Shown here piece by piece: positions 1-5,441 of a DNA stretch of 5,441 nucleotides. The stretch comes from Trebonia sp. (GTDB taxonomy: Bacteria; Actinomycetota; Actinomycetes; Streptosporangiales; Streptosporangiaceae). Below the pieces are notes generated by a model, which ran no database searches, was not told the DNA's origin, and saw only the letters and a program-made list of their open reading frames with translations. The first letter of the stretch is position 1. Each line of letters opens with the position of its first letter. The DNA lies in contig JASHPP010000122.1 of NCBI GenBank assembly GCA_030038035.1, positions 1 to 5,441 on the forward strand. The letters are read 5' to 3'. The position numbers and the translations under genes are program-made.

Positions 1-387
1 GCCGTTCCTCGCGTCGGCGAAGGCCACGTCCGTTACCGCCTCCGGTGACTGGGTGTCGTAACCGATCCCGGCCGGGGGGGCCGGCAGCGCCGTCCAGTGA
101 CTGCCGCCGTCGGTGGTCATCAGCAGTCCGGCGCAGTCCGCGCAGCCGGTGCTCCCAAGGACCCAGCCGAGGCTGGGCGAGACGAAGCTCGCGCCCGCAG
201 GCTCGAACGCCTGCGGCCGTGGCGGCGTGCTCGCCGGTGCCGGGGTACTCGCCCGCGCCGCGGCGGGTGGCTGCGTGGTCCCGTGCCCCGCTGGCGCGGA
301 TGCCGGCGCGGCCCCCGCGCATGCCATCGTCAACAGCGCGATGAACGCACTCGATATCGCGCCGGCCACCTGGCCACGTCGTCTCAT
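1..387 (-). CDS. Probable exported lipoprotein with Asp-box (BNR-like) repeat, N-terminal fragment
   Basis: Partial gene: the first 129 codons are present and the rest lies beyond the left edge. The ATG at 387-385 has a good Shine-Dalgarno GGAGG at 399-395, 7 nt upstream. The product begins MRRRGQ, followed by a hydrophobic stretch (about residues 7-22) and LLTMAC, which fits a loose lipobox with Cys23 as the lipidated residue. Residue -3 is Thr rather than Leu, so cleavage by ordinary signal peptidase at a later Ala-x-Ala is the alternative. A low-complexity Ala/Pro/Thr linker follows (about 24-60). A folded part then starts with SFVSPSLGWVLGS (67-79), a Cys81/Cys85 pair and TTDGGSHW (91-98), which matches the Asp-box pattern S/T-x-D-x-G-x-x-W of BNR/sialidase-type beta-propellers. 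DVAFADARNG at the edge looks like the start of the next propeller blade. Role is unknown; an extracytoplasmic binding or structural protein is likely, and an enzyme activity cannot be claimed from this fragment. Confidence 0.8.
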   Translation of the reverse strand, partial: MRRRGQVAGAISSAFIALLTMACAGAAPASAPAGHGTTQPPAAARASTPAPASTPPRPQAFEPAGASFVSPSLGWVLGSTGCADCAGLLMTTDGGSHWTALPAPPAGIGYDTQSPEAVTDVAFADARNG

Positions 388-526
388 CGGCCTACCTCCG
401 CTGCGGTGTACCTGACCCTGCAGACGCTTGACGGCGCGCGCCGGTTGCGGCCGGGGGCACGTATGCGCGCGGGTTTCTGGCGGCCCGCATCGCCGCGCCG
501 CGCGGACCGGCGGTAGCGTGCCAGTC
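388..526. other. Divergent intergenic region between the lipoprotein and aldo/keto reductase genes
   Basis: This 139-bp spacer must contain the signals for two outward-facing genes. It contains a perfect 12-bp palindrome, CGGCGCGCGCCG, at 432-443. A TTGACG at 428-433 resembles a -35 box for the rightward gene, but no acceptable -10 box lies 16-19 bp downstream. I see no clear -35/-10 pair in either direction. The promoters are therefore not located, and the palindrome is only a candidate operator. Confidence 0.4.
395..399 (-). promoter_or_regulatory. Shine-Dalgarno site of the lipoprotein gene
   Basis: GGAGG on the minus strand, 7 nt ahead of the ATG at 387-385. It supports this start and the reality of a gene that is cut by the window edge. 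Confidence 0.7.
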
Positions 527-1519
527 ATGGAACACGTCAGACTTGGCCGGAGCGGCCTGCAGGTATCCCGGCTGTGCCTGGGGACGATGACCTTCGGGCT
601 GCAAAGCGACGAGGCGACCGCGATCGAGATCATGGACACGGCGGCCGAGGCCGGAGTCGATTTCCTCGACTCCTCCGACGCCTACCCGCTCGGCGGGGAC
701 CTGGCCAGCCGCGGCCGCACCGAGGAGATCATCGGCCGCTGGCTGCGCGGCAGGCGGGACCGCTTCATCATCGCGACCAAGTGCTTCGCGCCGACCGGAC
801 CGGCGCCGTTCGACGCGGGAAACTCCCGCAAGCACATCCTGTCCGCCGTGGACGCCTCGCTGCGCCGCCTGCAGACCGACTACATCGACCTGTACCAGCT
901 GCACGGGTACGACACCGCGACGCCGATCGACGAGACGCTTGGCGCGCTTGACGACCTAGTGCACCAGGGCAAGGTCCGCTACATCGGGTGCTCGAACTTC
1001 CTGACCTACCAGCTGGTGCGCGCGATCGGCCGCAGCGAGACGCTGCGGCTGGCCCGGTTCGACTCGGTACAGCCGCGGTACAACCTGCTGTTCCGCCAGA
1101 TCGAGCGGGAGATGCTGCCGTTCTGCGAGGAGGACGGCGTTGGCGTGATCCCCTACAACCCGATAGCCGGCGGGCTGCTGTCCGGCAAGCACGTCCGCGG
1201 CGCCCCGCCCCCCGAGGGCAGCCGGTTCACGCTCGGCTGGGCCGGGCAGCTCTACCAGGAGCGCTACTGGAACGAGCGCGCCTTCGACACGGTCGAGGCG
1301 CTGCGCAAGCTCGCGGACCAGGCCGGGGTCGGCCTGGTCACGCTGTCGGTCGCGTGGGTGCTCGCCAACAAGGCGGTCACGGCGCCCATCATCGGGGCCA
1401 GCCGCCCGGGGCAGCTCGCCGCCAGCCTGGCCGCCGCCGACTACCGGATCGACCCTGACCTGAAGGGGCAGCTGGACGAGCTCACCCACGAGTACCGCCT
1501 GGGAGACGCGGGCAGGTAG
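527..1519 (+). CDS. Aldo/keto reductase
   Basis: Complete 330-residue NAD(P)H-dependent oxidoreductase of the aldo/keto reductase superfamily, a single (beta/alpha)8 barrel expected in the cytoplasm; the substrate cannot be read from sequence. The N-terminus MEHVRLGRSGLQVSRLCLGT is typical of the YajO/Tas-like bacterial branch. The catalytic tetrad is visible: Asp48 and Tyr53 in DSSDAY, Lys85 in ATKCF and His126 in YQLHGYD. Cofactor-site segments are GCSNF (154-158), VIPYNPIAGGLLSGK (207-221) and IIGASRPGQL (288-297). Length is normal for the family. ATG527 was chosen because it aligns with family N-termini; an in-frame GTG at 518 would add three residues, and the only SD-like sequence (GGCGG, 509-513) is badly spaced for the ATG and close to the GTG. 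The open frame extends upstream to 428, but that part resembles nothing in the family. It is transcribed towards rsmB and looks like a stand-alone gene. Confidence 0.93.
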   Translation: MEHVRLGRSGLQVSRLCLGTMTFGLQSDEATAIEIMDTAAEAGVDFLDSSDAYPLGGDLASRGRTEEIIGRWLRGRRDRFIIATKCFAPTGPAPFDAGNSRKHILSAVDASLRRLQTDYIDLYQLHGYDTATPIDETLGALDDLVHQGKVRYIGCSNFLTYQLVRAIGRSETLRLARFDSVQPRYNLLFRQIEREMLPFCEEDGVGVIPYNPIAGGLLSGKHVRGAPPPEGSRFTLGWAGQLYQERYWNERAFDTVEALRKLADQAGVGLVTLSVAWVLANKAVTAPIIGASRPGQLAASLAAADYRIDPDLKGQLDELTHEYRLGDAGR

Positions 1520-1520
1520 G

Positions 1521-1540
1521 TGCGCGGCTCTCGGCGCGCA
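1521..1540. terminator. Possible bidirectional terminator hairpin between convergent genes
   Basis: TGCGCG (1521-1526) pairs perfectly with CGCGCA (1535-1540) around an 8-nt loop. The hairpin begins 1 nt after the aldo/keto reductase stop codon (1517-1519) and ends 8 nt from the rsmB stop codon (1551-1549), so it could serve both genes. There is no T-tract on either side. Tract-less hairpins are often proposed as terminators in high-GC actinobacteria, but short GC stems also arise by chance at this base composition. Confidence 0.4.
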
Positions 1541-1548
1541 GGCCTGAT

Positions 1549-3075
1549 TCAGCCTGTGCCGCGGCGCAGCAGCGCGATGAAGATCGCGTCGGTGCCATGC
1601 CGGTGCGGCCACAACTGGGCGAAGCGCGGGCTGGGCGAACGGACGTCTGGAACGTCGGGAAGCGCCGCGGGCGCGTCGAGGATCTCGGTACCTGCCGCGG
1701 CGCCGGCCACCGCATCTACCACGTCCCGCGTCTCCGCCGTGACGGGTGAGCACGTCACGTAGGCGACCACGCCGCCAGGGCGGCAGGCCGCGAGGGCGGA
1801 CCGCAGCAGGGCGCCTTGCAACTCGGCGAGGGCGGGCAGGCCGGTTTCTGACTTGCGCCACCGGGCCTCGGGGCGGCGCCGGAGCGCGCCGAGGCCAGAG
1901 CACGGCACGTCCACGAGCACCCGGTCGAACCCGCCGTCGCGCCATGGCGGGCGCCGGCCGTCCGCGACCAGCACGACGGAGCCGATTGGGTCGGCTGGGG
2001 CGCTGCGGGCGCTGCGGGCGCTGCGGGCGCCGGGGGCGCCGGGGGCGCCGGAGGCACCCGACCCTGATCGCGCAAGCGCCGCCTTGACCAGCGCGGCGCG
2101 ATGCGGATGCACGTCGGCGGCGACCAGCCGCGCGCCCGCGCGCCCGGCAAGGCCCTGCAGCAGCCGGGCCTTGCCGCCCGGGCCCGCGCACATGTCCAGC
2201 CAGGCCCGGTCGCCGCCGGCCAGCGGCGCGCGGGCGAGCGCGAGGGCGGCAAGCTGGCTGGCCTCGTCCTGGACCCAGGCTTGTCCGGCTGCGACCAGGT
2301 CCGCCGGGTCACCGCCGGGCAGCGTGAAGCCGAACGGCGACCAGCGGCACGGTTCCGCCCCGTCCGGCATGACCTCGTCCCTGTGGCTTCCGCCGGGAAA
2401 GGCGGCCATCGTCACCCGCGGCCGCTCGTTGCCCGCGGCGAGCGCCGCGGCCAGCTCGCGCTCGGCCGCCGTGCCGAGCGCGTCCCGGTACGCGCCGACC
2501 ACCCAGCGCGGGTAGCTGTAGCGCACGGCGAGGTAGCCGTCCGGATCGGACTCCTGGGCGGGGGCGACGACCGCGAGCCACTGGTCGAGATCCCTGGTGG
2601 AAACCCGGCGCAGGACGGCGTTGACGTATCCGGAGGCCCGCGGGCCGGCCGCTGCCTTCGCGAGGTCGACCGAGGTCGCGACGGCGGCGTGGCTGCTGAC
2701 GCGGGTGGCGAGCAGCTGGTGCGCGCCGAGCCTGAGCACGTGCAGCACCGGCGGGTCGAGCCTGTCCAGCGGGCGGTCACTGCACGCCGCGAGAACGGCG
2801 TCGTACGTGCCGAGGCCGCGCAGCGTGCCGTAGGCGAGCTCGGTGGCCAGCGCGGCGTCCCTGCCGGTTATCGAGCGCTCGGCCAGCAGCCTCGGCAGCA
2901 GCAGGTTCGCGTAGGCGGCGCGGTCGGCCACGGCGGCCAGCACGTCGTATGCCGCGCGCCGTGGCAGGTCAGCGCCGCGGGGTCGTGACCGGGCGGGCGC
3001 CGCGGTGCGCCTGCCCGCTGCCTGGCCGCGGTGCCCGGGTGCCGGACGGCGCCGTGTCTGTCGCCTTTCTGTCAT
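1549..3075 (-). CDS. rsmB: 16S rRNA (cytosine-967-C5)-methyltransferase RsmB
   Basis: 508-residue S-adenosylmethionine-dependent RNA methyltransferase (RsmB/Sun/Fmu family), expected to make m5C967 (E. coli numbering) in 16S rRNA. After a basic, probably disordered N-terminus (1-37) comes a NusB-like RNA-binding domain (about 38-160). The Rossmann-fold methyltransferase domain follows (about 245-505): SAM-binding DMCAGPGGKA at 294-303, DVHPHR at 321-326, ADGR at 371-374, VDVPCSGLG at 388-396 with Cys392, and TCSP at 441-444 with Cys442, the expected nucleophile. Both cysteines of the m5C methyltransferase mechanism are present. It is longer than E. coli RsmB (about 430 residues) because of the N-terminal extension and a repetitive loop at 337-363, described separately. 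ATG3075 lies 2 nt after the fmt stop codon with no good Shine-Dalgarno, so translation is probably coupled to fmt. It is the last gene of the priA-def-fmt-rsmB run. Confidence 0.95.
   Translation of the reverse strand: MTERRQTRRRPAPGHRGQAAGRRTAAPARSRPRGADLPRRAAYDVLAAVADRAAYANLLLPRLLAERSITGRDAALATELAYGTLRGLGTYDAVLAACSDRPLDRLDPPVLHVLRLGAHQLLATRVSSHAAVATSVDLAKAAAGPRASGYVNAVLRRVSTRDLDQWLAVVAPAQESDPDGYLAVRYSYPRWVVGAYRDALGTAAERELAAALAAGNERPRVTMAAFPGGSHRDEVMPDGAEPCRWSPFGFTLPGGDPADLVAAGQAWVQDEASQLAALALARAPLAGGDRAWLDMCAGPGGKARLLQGLAGRAGARLVAADVHPHRAALVKAALARSGSGASGAPGAPGARSARSARSAPADPIGSVVLVADGRRPPWRDGGFDRVLVDVPCSGLGALRRRPEARWRKSETGLPALAELQGALLRSALAACRPGGVVAYVTCSPVTAETRDVVDAVAGAAAGTEILDAPAALPDVPDVRSPSPRFAQLWPHRHGTDAIFIALLRRGTG
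2000..2053. repeat. In-frame 9-bp tandem repeat inside rsmB
   Basis: Six consecutive 9-bp units on the plus strand: GCGCTGCGG three times, GCGCCGGGG twice, then GCGCCGGAG. In rsmB they encode six tripeptides ending in Ala: SGA, PGA, PGA, RSA, RSA, RSA (residues 342-359). The array lies between the SAM-domain segment DVHPHR and the ADGR segment, where other RsmB proteins have a short connection. The two unit types differ by a few bases, which suggests expansion from two founder units. Confidence 0.9.
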
Positions 3076-3077
3076 CG

Positions 3078-4016
3078 TCAGCCGAAGCCTGGGCGCGTAG
3101 CCTGATCGCCGCGCAGGCCGCGCGCCCAGTCGGCGGCGGGCGTGCGGCGCTTGCCCGGGGGCTGCACATCGCCAAGGAGCACCGGGTGCGAGCCGGTGCC
3201 CGCGTAGACGGCGCCGCGCTCGATGTGCAACTCCCCCGTGCCGAGCCCCTCGGGGGCGCCGGCCGCGCTCAGCGTCACCGGCCACAGCTTCATCCGCTCC
3301 CCGCCGAATGCCGTCCACGCGCCCGGGTCGGGTGTGCAGGCGCGGATCTGCCGGTCGATCAGGTGCGCGGGCAGCTTCCAGTCCACCTGGGCGTCCGCCG
3401 GGGTGAGCTTCGGGGCGAAGCTGATGCCCTCGGCGGGCTGCGGCACGGCGCGCAGCGACCCTTCCTCGATCCCGTCGAGCGTGGCGACCAGCAGTTCGGC
3501 CCCCGAGGCCGCGAGCCGCCCGAGCAGGTCGCCCGAGGTGTCGGCGGGCCGCACGGCCTCGGTCAGCACGCCGAAGACGGGTCCGGCGTCAAGCTCGGCG
3601 ACAAGGCGGAATGTGGTGGCGCCTGTGATGTCGTCCCCGTGCAGGATCGCGTGCTGCACGGGCGCGGCGCCGCGCCAGGCGGGCAGCACAGAGAAGTGCA
3701 GGTTCACCCACCCGTGCGGCGGAATGTCCAGCGCCGCCTGCGGCAGCAGCGCGCCGTAGGCGGTGACGGGACAGCAGTCCGGGGCGATCTCGCGCAGCCT
3801 GTCCAGGAACCAGCGCTCGCGTGGCCGCCGCGGCGTGAGCACCTCAAGTCCGCTGTCACGGGCCAGCGCCGCGACGGGGGACGGCTCGACCCGCCTGCCG
3901 CGGCCGGCCGGCGCGTCCGGCCTGGTGACGACCGCCTCGACGGTATGCCGCGAGGCGAGGACCGCGCGCAGTGCGGTGACCGCGACGGCCGGGGTCCCGG
4001 CGAAGACCAGCCGCAC
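3078..4016 (-). CDS. fmt: Methionyl-tRNA formyltransferase
   Basis: 312-residue cytoplasmic enzyme that transfers a formyl group from 10-formyltetrahydrofolate to initiator Met-tRNA, producing the substrate for bacterial translation initiation. The N-terminus [13 protein letters not shown] is characteristic. [17 protein letters not shown] (32-48) corresponds to the tRNA-recognition loop. The catalytic Asn105 and His107 lie in VNLHFSVLP, followed by AWRGAAPVQ (113-121); the catalytic Asp143 is in ELDAGPV. These match Asn106, His108 and Asp144 of the E. coli enzyme. The C-terminal tRNA-binding domain starts at about residue 205 and contains [11 protein letters not shown] (224-234). The start is GTG (4016-4014), fixed by the conserved N-terminus. 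The gene begins 15 bp after the def stop and ends 2 bp before the rsmB start, so the three are probably one transcription unit. Length and key residues are normal. Confidence 0.96.
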   Translation of the reverse strand: MRLVFAGTPAVAVTALRAVLASRHTVEAVVTRPDAPAGRGRRVEPSPVAALARDSGLEVLTPRRPRERWFLDRLREIAPDCCPVTAYGALLPQAALDIPPHGWVNLHFSVLPAWRGAAPVQHAILHGDDITGATTFRLVAELDAGPVFGVLTEAVRPADTSGDLLGRLAASGAELLVATLDGIEEGSLRAVPQPAEGISFAPKLTPADAQVDWKLPAHLIDRQIRACTPDPGAWTAFGGERMKLWPVTLSAAGAPEGLGTGELHIERGAVYAGTGSHPVLLGDVQPPGKRRTPAADWARGLRGDQATRPGFG

Positions 4017-4026
4017 CTAAGGCACG

Positions 4027-4034
4027 CCCCTTCA
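4027..4034 (-). promoter_or_regulatory. fmt ribosome binding site overlapping the def stop codon
   Basis: On the minus strand TGAAGGGG contains the def stop codon TGA (4034-4032). Its AAGGGG part is an SD-like sequence 10 nt upstream of the fmt GTG start (4016). Ribosomes finishing def would therefore sit on the fmt binding site, consistent with coupled expression of deformylase and formyltransferase. Confidence 0.5.
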
Positions 4035-4571
4035 GGGAATCCGCTGCGTGGAGTGCGGCGAGACCCTGATCTCCGGGACAGGCTCGCCGGACCATTCGGC
4101 TTCCCTGATGGCCTTCATGGCGAGCTTGCGCTGCTTTTTGTCCAGCCGGTCGATGAACAAGATGCCGTCGAGGTGGTCGGTCTCGTGCTGGATGCAGCGG
4201 GCGAGGAGCTCCGTGCCCTCGACCGTGACCGGGTCGCCGTGCATGTTGAACCCGCTGGCGACGACCCGCGGCGCGCGCGGGGTCGGGTATTGCAGGCCGG
4301 GCAGCGACAGGCAGCCTTCGTCGTCCGTCTCCTCGTCGCCGGACAGGGCGAGCACCGGATTGACCAGGTGGCCGGGCTCGTCGTCCACGTGATAGGTGAA
4401 CACCCGCAGGCCGACGCCGACCTGCGGCGCGGCCAGGCCCACGCCAGGCGCGTCCAGCATCGTCTCGGTGAGGTCCCGCACCAGATTGCGGAGCTCGGCG
4501 TCGAAGTCGACAACCGGCTCGGCAGGCGTGCGCAGCACCGGGTCGCCGAACAGCCGGATGGGCATTAGCAA
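4032..4571 (-). CDS. def: Peptide deformylase
   Basis: Metal-dependent hydrolase that removes the formyl group from the N-terminal Met of nascent proteins at the ribosome. All three family motifs are intact (numbering from the TTG start, 179 residues): GVGLAAPQ (43-50), EGCLS (85-89) with metal ligand Cys87, and QHETDH (128-133) with ligands His129 and His133 and catalytic Glu130. PIRLFGDPVLRTPA near the N-terminus is typical of actinobacterial deformylases. Two starts are possible. TTG4571 is 8 nt from a strong AGGAGG (4585-4580), while ATG4565 is 14 nt away, which is long. I prefer TTG; the choice changes only the first two residues. Fmt, which adds the formyl group removed here, is encoded 15 bp downstream. 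Length is normal, with a short polar C-terminal tail after about residue 160. Confidence 0.95.
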   Translation of the reverse strand: MLMPIRLFGDPVLRTPAEPVVDFDAELRNLVRDLTETMLDAPGVGLAAPQVGVGLRVFTYHVDDEPGHLVNPVLALSGDEETDDEGCLSLPGLQYPTPRAPRVVASGFNMHGDPVTVEGTELLARCIQHETDHLDGILFIDRLDKKQRKLAMKAIREAEWSGEPVPEIRVSPHSTQRIP

Positions 4572-4579
4572 CGGACAAT

Positions 4580-4585
4580 CCTCCT
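4580..4585 (-). promoter_or_regulatory. def Shine-Dalgarno site
   Basis: A consensus AGGAGG on the minus strand, 8 nt ahead of TTG (4571-4569) and 14 nt ahead of ATG (4565-4563). The spacing favours the TTG as the start of def. It is the strongest ribosome binding site in the window. Confidence 0.75.
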
Positions 4586-4590
4586 GAGTC

Positions 4591-4606
4591 GGGCACGCGC
4601 CTGCCC
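4591..4606 (-). other. Small hairpin just upstream of the def ribosome binding site
   Basis: On the minus strand GGGCA and TGCCC form a perfect 5-bp stem (4606-4602 with 4595-4591) around the 6-nt loop GGCGCG, ending 5 nt before the def AGGAGG. It sits in the 77-bp spacer between the priA stop (4649) and the def start. It could be a weak terminator after priA, a leader element of def, or chance; the spacer has no T-tract. Confidence 0.3.
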
Positions 4607-4648
4607 ACCAGCTGGCAAACGCTTGTTCACCTGAAGTCTATCGGCGGC

Positions 4649-5441
4649 CTAGATCACCTCGGCCGGGTCGAGCTGCACCCGGACGCCGCCGCCTTCCTTG
4701 GCGGCGCTGCGCGCTGACTGGGCCGCGTGCAGCGCCGCGGCCAGCGCCGCGCCCCGCGACCGGGGCGCCCGGACGAGGGCGCGGACCTGCTCTTCGGTAC
4801 CCGCCTGGCCGGCGGACGAGGGGCCGGCGCGGTCGACAGGGACCGGGCCGAGCACCTCGAACCCGGGCGCCACGCCGGACAGCAGGCTCGCTACCGCCGC
4901 CGCCGAGCCGGTCACCGCCGCCATGCGCACGGCCGGGGGGAAGCCTAGCTCGCCGCGGTCAGCGAGCTCCCGTTCGGAAAAACCTACTGGATCCCAGCGG
5001 ATCAGCGCTTGCACGGCGGGCAGCCCGGCATCGGCGTGCACCAGCACCGTCCCCCCGGCCCGGACCAGGGCCGCCGCGGCCAGCCATCGGCGCAGCGCCT
5101 CCTCGCCCGCGCGCAGGCTGGGGCGGCCGAGCAGCGCCCAGCCGTCGAGCAGGAGGGCGGCGGCGTACCGGCCGGACGGCTCGGCTCCCGGAGTGGCGAT
5201 GACCAGGGCCGGCTCGTCAGGCACGGCCGGAATCACCGCCGCGCCGCCCGACGTGCGCACCTTGACGCCGGGGAACGCCCGGCCCAGCTCCTCGGCGGTG
5301 CGGACCGCGCCGGTCACGATCGCGCGGATCCCGTCATGGCCGCAGCGCGGGCAGCTCCAGCCGCCGGCCAGGGTGCCGCACCACCGGCAGTCAGGCGCCG
5401 CGTGCTGGCCGGCCAGCCGCAACGGCCCGCCGCACCGGGAG
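4649..5441 (-). CDS. priA: Primosomal protein N' (PriA), C-terminal fragment
   Basis: The last 263 codons of PriA; the N-terminal DNA-binding part and the start lie beyond the right edge. PriA recognises stalled forks and D-loops and directs primosome assembly for replication restart. Visible in order (fragment numbering): part of the zinc-binding region with Cys3 (second Cys of a pair cut by the edge), CRWC (Cys18, Cys21) and CPRC (Cys30, Cys33); then LLLDGWALLGRPSLRAGEEA (97-116), characteristic of actinobacterial PriA; ELGFPPAVRMA (164-174), the conserved pro-pro segment; VLGPVPV (196-202); and the terminal VRVQLDPAEVI. Helicase motifs V and VI, expected around 80-130, are not recognisable: there is no GTQM-type motif and no QVAGRAGR. 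This agrees with annotation of actinobacterial PriA as probably lacking helicase activity. It is the first gene of this run within the window, separated from def by 77 bp. Confidence 0.92.
   Translation of the reverse strand, partial: SRCGGPLRLAGQHAAPDCRWCGTLAGGWSCPRCGHDGIRAIVTGAVRTAEELGRAFPGVKVRTSGGAAVIPAVPDEPALVIATPGAEPSGRYAAALLLDGWALLGRPSLRAGEEALRRWLAAAALVRAGGTVLVHADAGLPAVQALIRWDPVGFSERELADRGELGFPPAVRMAAVTGSAAAVASLLSGVAPGFEVLGPVPVDRAGPSSAGQAGTEEQVRALVRAPRSRGAALAAALHAAQSARSAAKEGGGVRVQLDPAEVI

Noticed and set aside
428..526. Upstream extension of the aldo/keto reductase frame
   Set aside because: The 33 added residues are Arg/Gly-rich, match no family N-terminus and lack an SD. The family N-terminus begins at residue 1 from ATG527.
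392..904. Minus-strand open frame of 170 codons opposite the aldo/keto reductase start
   Set aside because: It is the complement of a gene whose catalytic residues are visible, and it shows no motif or supporting start signal.
1999..2053. The GC-rich repeat as a CRISPR or mobile-element remnant
   Set aside because: Units are 9 bp with no spacers, lie in frame inside a gene and have no flanking inverted repeats or target duplication.
956..2191. Open frame of 411 codons on the minus strand across the aldo/keto reductase and the end of rsmB
   Set aside because: It overlaps two real genes in other frames and is Arg/Pro/Gly-rich without recognisable domains.
3076..3318. Upstream extension of the rsmB frame into fmt
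   Set aside because: The extra 81 residues are the out-of-frame image of the fmt C-terminus and are not RsmB-like. ATG3075 directly after the fmt stop is the natural start.
2949..4568. Open frame of 539 codons on the plus strand opposite rsmB, fmt and def
   Set aside because: It is the antisense of three strongly supported genes, its translation is low-complexity and Arg/Gly/Ala-rich, and it has no family motifs. Such long shadow frames are expected in very GC-rich DNA.
4635..4640. TAGACT on the minus strand as a -10 box for def
   Set aside because: It fits TANNNT, but the position 17 bp upstream reads GCCGAG, far from a -35 consensus, so a promoter cannot be supported from sequence alone.

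Overview
The window is very GC-rich DNA with the codon use of a high-GC actinobacterium. Long open frames run on every strand, GTG and TTG starts occur next to ATG, and the gene order priA-def-fmt-rsmB is the translation/replication housekeeping cluster seen in many Actinobacteria. I cannot name the genus. I see no rRNA, tRNA, CRISPR array, insertion sequence or other sign of mobility.

Left part (1-1519): a truncated minus-strand gene (1-387) encodes the N-terminus of a probable exported lipoprotein with an Asp-box (BNR-like) repeat. It is divergent from a complete plus-strand aldo/keto reductase gene (527-1519). The 139 bp between their starts holds a 12-bp perfect palindrome but no convincing promoter. 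The reductase gene converges on the next operon, and the two stop codons are only 29 bp apart, with a GC-rich hairpin between them.

Right part (1549-5441): four minus-strand genes read right to left. They are the C-terminal part of priA (running off the right edge), def (peptide deformylase), fmt (methionyl-tRNA formyltransferase) and rsmB (16S rRNA m5C methyltransferase). After a 77-bp priA-def spacer, def, fmt and rsmB are packed with gaps of 15 and 2 bp, which suggests co-transcription and translational coupling. Fmt formylates initiator Met-tRNA, Def removes the formyl group from the nascent protein, RsmB modifies the small-subunit rRNA, and PriA belongs to replication restart.

I found no convincing new biological system. 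The points most worth a second look are an in-frame 9-bp tandem repeat that expands a loop of the RsmB methyltransferase domain, a PriA C-terminal half lacking recognisable helicase motifs V and VI (known for actinobacterial PriA), a likely TTG start for def, a small hairpin just ahead of the def ribosome binding site, and rsmB starting 2 bp after fmt without its own Shine-Dalgarno sequence.
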